A stretch of DNA of 64,000 nt from Saccharothrix algeriensis (GTDB lineage: Bacteria; Actinomycetota; Actinomycetes; Mycobacteriales; Pseudonocardiaceae), in NCBI RefSeq assembly GCF_016907655.1, contig NZ_JAFBCL010000001.1:992001-1056000 (forward strand), given 5' to 3'. This document shows positions 63,733 to 64,000 of this stretch, one piece after another. The stretch's first letter is position 1, and each line of letters starts with the position of its first letter. The translations under genes were made by a program, and so were the position numbers. The notes under the pieces were generated by a model. That model saw nothing but the letters and a program-made list of their open reading frames with translations, had not been told where the DNA came from and made no database searches.

Positions 63733-63787
63733 ATGAGTTCCGGGTGGGTTGAGTCGGGTTGCTGTGCGGGTTCTTGCGGGGGTGGGT

Positions 63788-64000
63788 TCAGGTCCATTCC
63801 CAGCCGATGCCGAGCACGCCGGGCTGGACGTCCCTCGCCGTGAGGTGGACCATTCGTCCGGGTGGGAGGTCGAGGTCTTCCTCCTGGGTCAGCACGCCTT
63901 CCGCGCCGAGCTGCGACAAGCCGAAGCAACGTACCGGGAGCTGCGGTTCGGTGAATTGCACGCTCAGCACGTAAGCGCCCACCGGGTAGCGGAAGGCACG
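63788..64000 (-). CDS. Hypothetical protein, N-terminus beyond the window
   Basis: The minus-strand frame is open from the right edge to a stop at 63788, about 70 residues. It reads AYVLSVQFTEPQLPVRCFGLSQLGAEGVLTQEEDLDLPPGRMVHLTARDVQPGVLGIGWEWT, beta-strand-rich. No family recognised; the internal GTG at 63982 may not be the true start. Confidence 0.5.
   Translation of the reverse strand, partial: RAFRYPVGAYVLSVQFTEPQLPVRCFGLSQLGAEGVLTQEEDLDLPPGRMVHLTARDVQPGVLGIGWEWT

Overview
The window is very GC-rich and gene-dense, with frequent GTG starts, 4-bp ATGA/GTGA stop-start overlaps and leaderless-looking starts (a TANNNT-type -10 box 6-8 nt before the start codon). With a DevR-like regulator, an ECF41 sigma factor, MEDS/STAS partner-switching proteins, an AfsR-type BTAD regulator and DUF6292/DUF6204-type proteins, this points to an actinomycete, most likely of the Pseudonocardiales (Actinosynnema/Saccharothrix/Lentzea type). 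The genus is inference. I see no rRNA, tRNA, CRISPR array, prophage or transposase gene.

Layout. 1-7.4 kb: a wax ester synthase/DGAT-like acyltransferase coupled to a thioester-reductase-like SDR, a secreted protein, a DevR-like response regulator with a kinase scrap beside it, DUF1360 and a Cmx-type exporter. 7.5-12.4 kb: two coupled MEDS proteins of a partner-switching module, a half-size MFS protein, a YihY protein and a small exported protein. 12.5-19.1 kb: a four-gene operon of SulP transporter, DabA and two complex-I-like membrane subunits, a probable inorganic-carbon accumulation system. 19.2-25.8 kb: STAS protein, ECF41 sigma factor with its epimerase-type partner, and secreted cell-surface enzymes (DUF3152, glycoside-hydrolase-like, polysaccharide-deacetylase-like). 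26.5-35.5 kb: secreted TNT-type NAD glycohydrolase, cation exchanger, CPBP protease, P-loop kinase, surE-pfkB, thioesterase, YnfA. 35.5-43.3 kb: ABC/FtsX exporter divergent from a two-component system, PcaB-like lyase, Ser/Thr kinase, and a DUF1540 protein behind an IdeR-type iron box. 43.3-51.6 kb: giant BTAD/AAA regulator, alpha/beta hydrolase, and a csoR-copZ-secreted protein-copA copper operon with two CsoR-like operators. 52-58 kb: aminotransferase-V protein, HTH and SRPBCC proteins, and a pcaI-pcaJ-pcaF-type operon with an IclR regulator. 58-64 kb: MprF/DUF2156 protein, secreted lipase-like protein, MerR/TipA-like regulator and an unfinished gene.

The most unusual content is non-coding. 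Three copies of a roughly 460-bp element lie at 25.96-26.42, 33.91-34.38 (inverted) and 63.27-63.73 kb. Each copy has two 127-128-bp modules in inverted orientation around a 157-159-bp spacer. Each module is a nested palindrome: 23-bp outer arms enclose a perfect 25-26-bp hairpin with a mini-hairpin on each side, so it can fold as a four-way-junction cloverleaf. Among copies the hairpin stems differ in sequence but both arms change together and pairing stays perfect. At one end are 2-4 tandem units of about 36 bp. No ORF is conserved across the three copies. The function is unknown to me; candidates are a non-autonomous mobile palindrome, a structured RNA, a bidirectional terminator or a cruciform protein-binding site.
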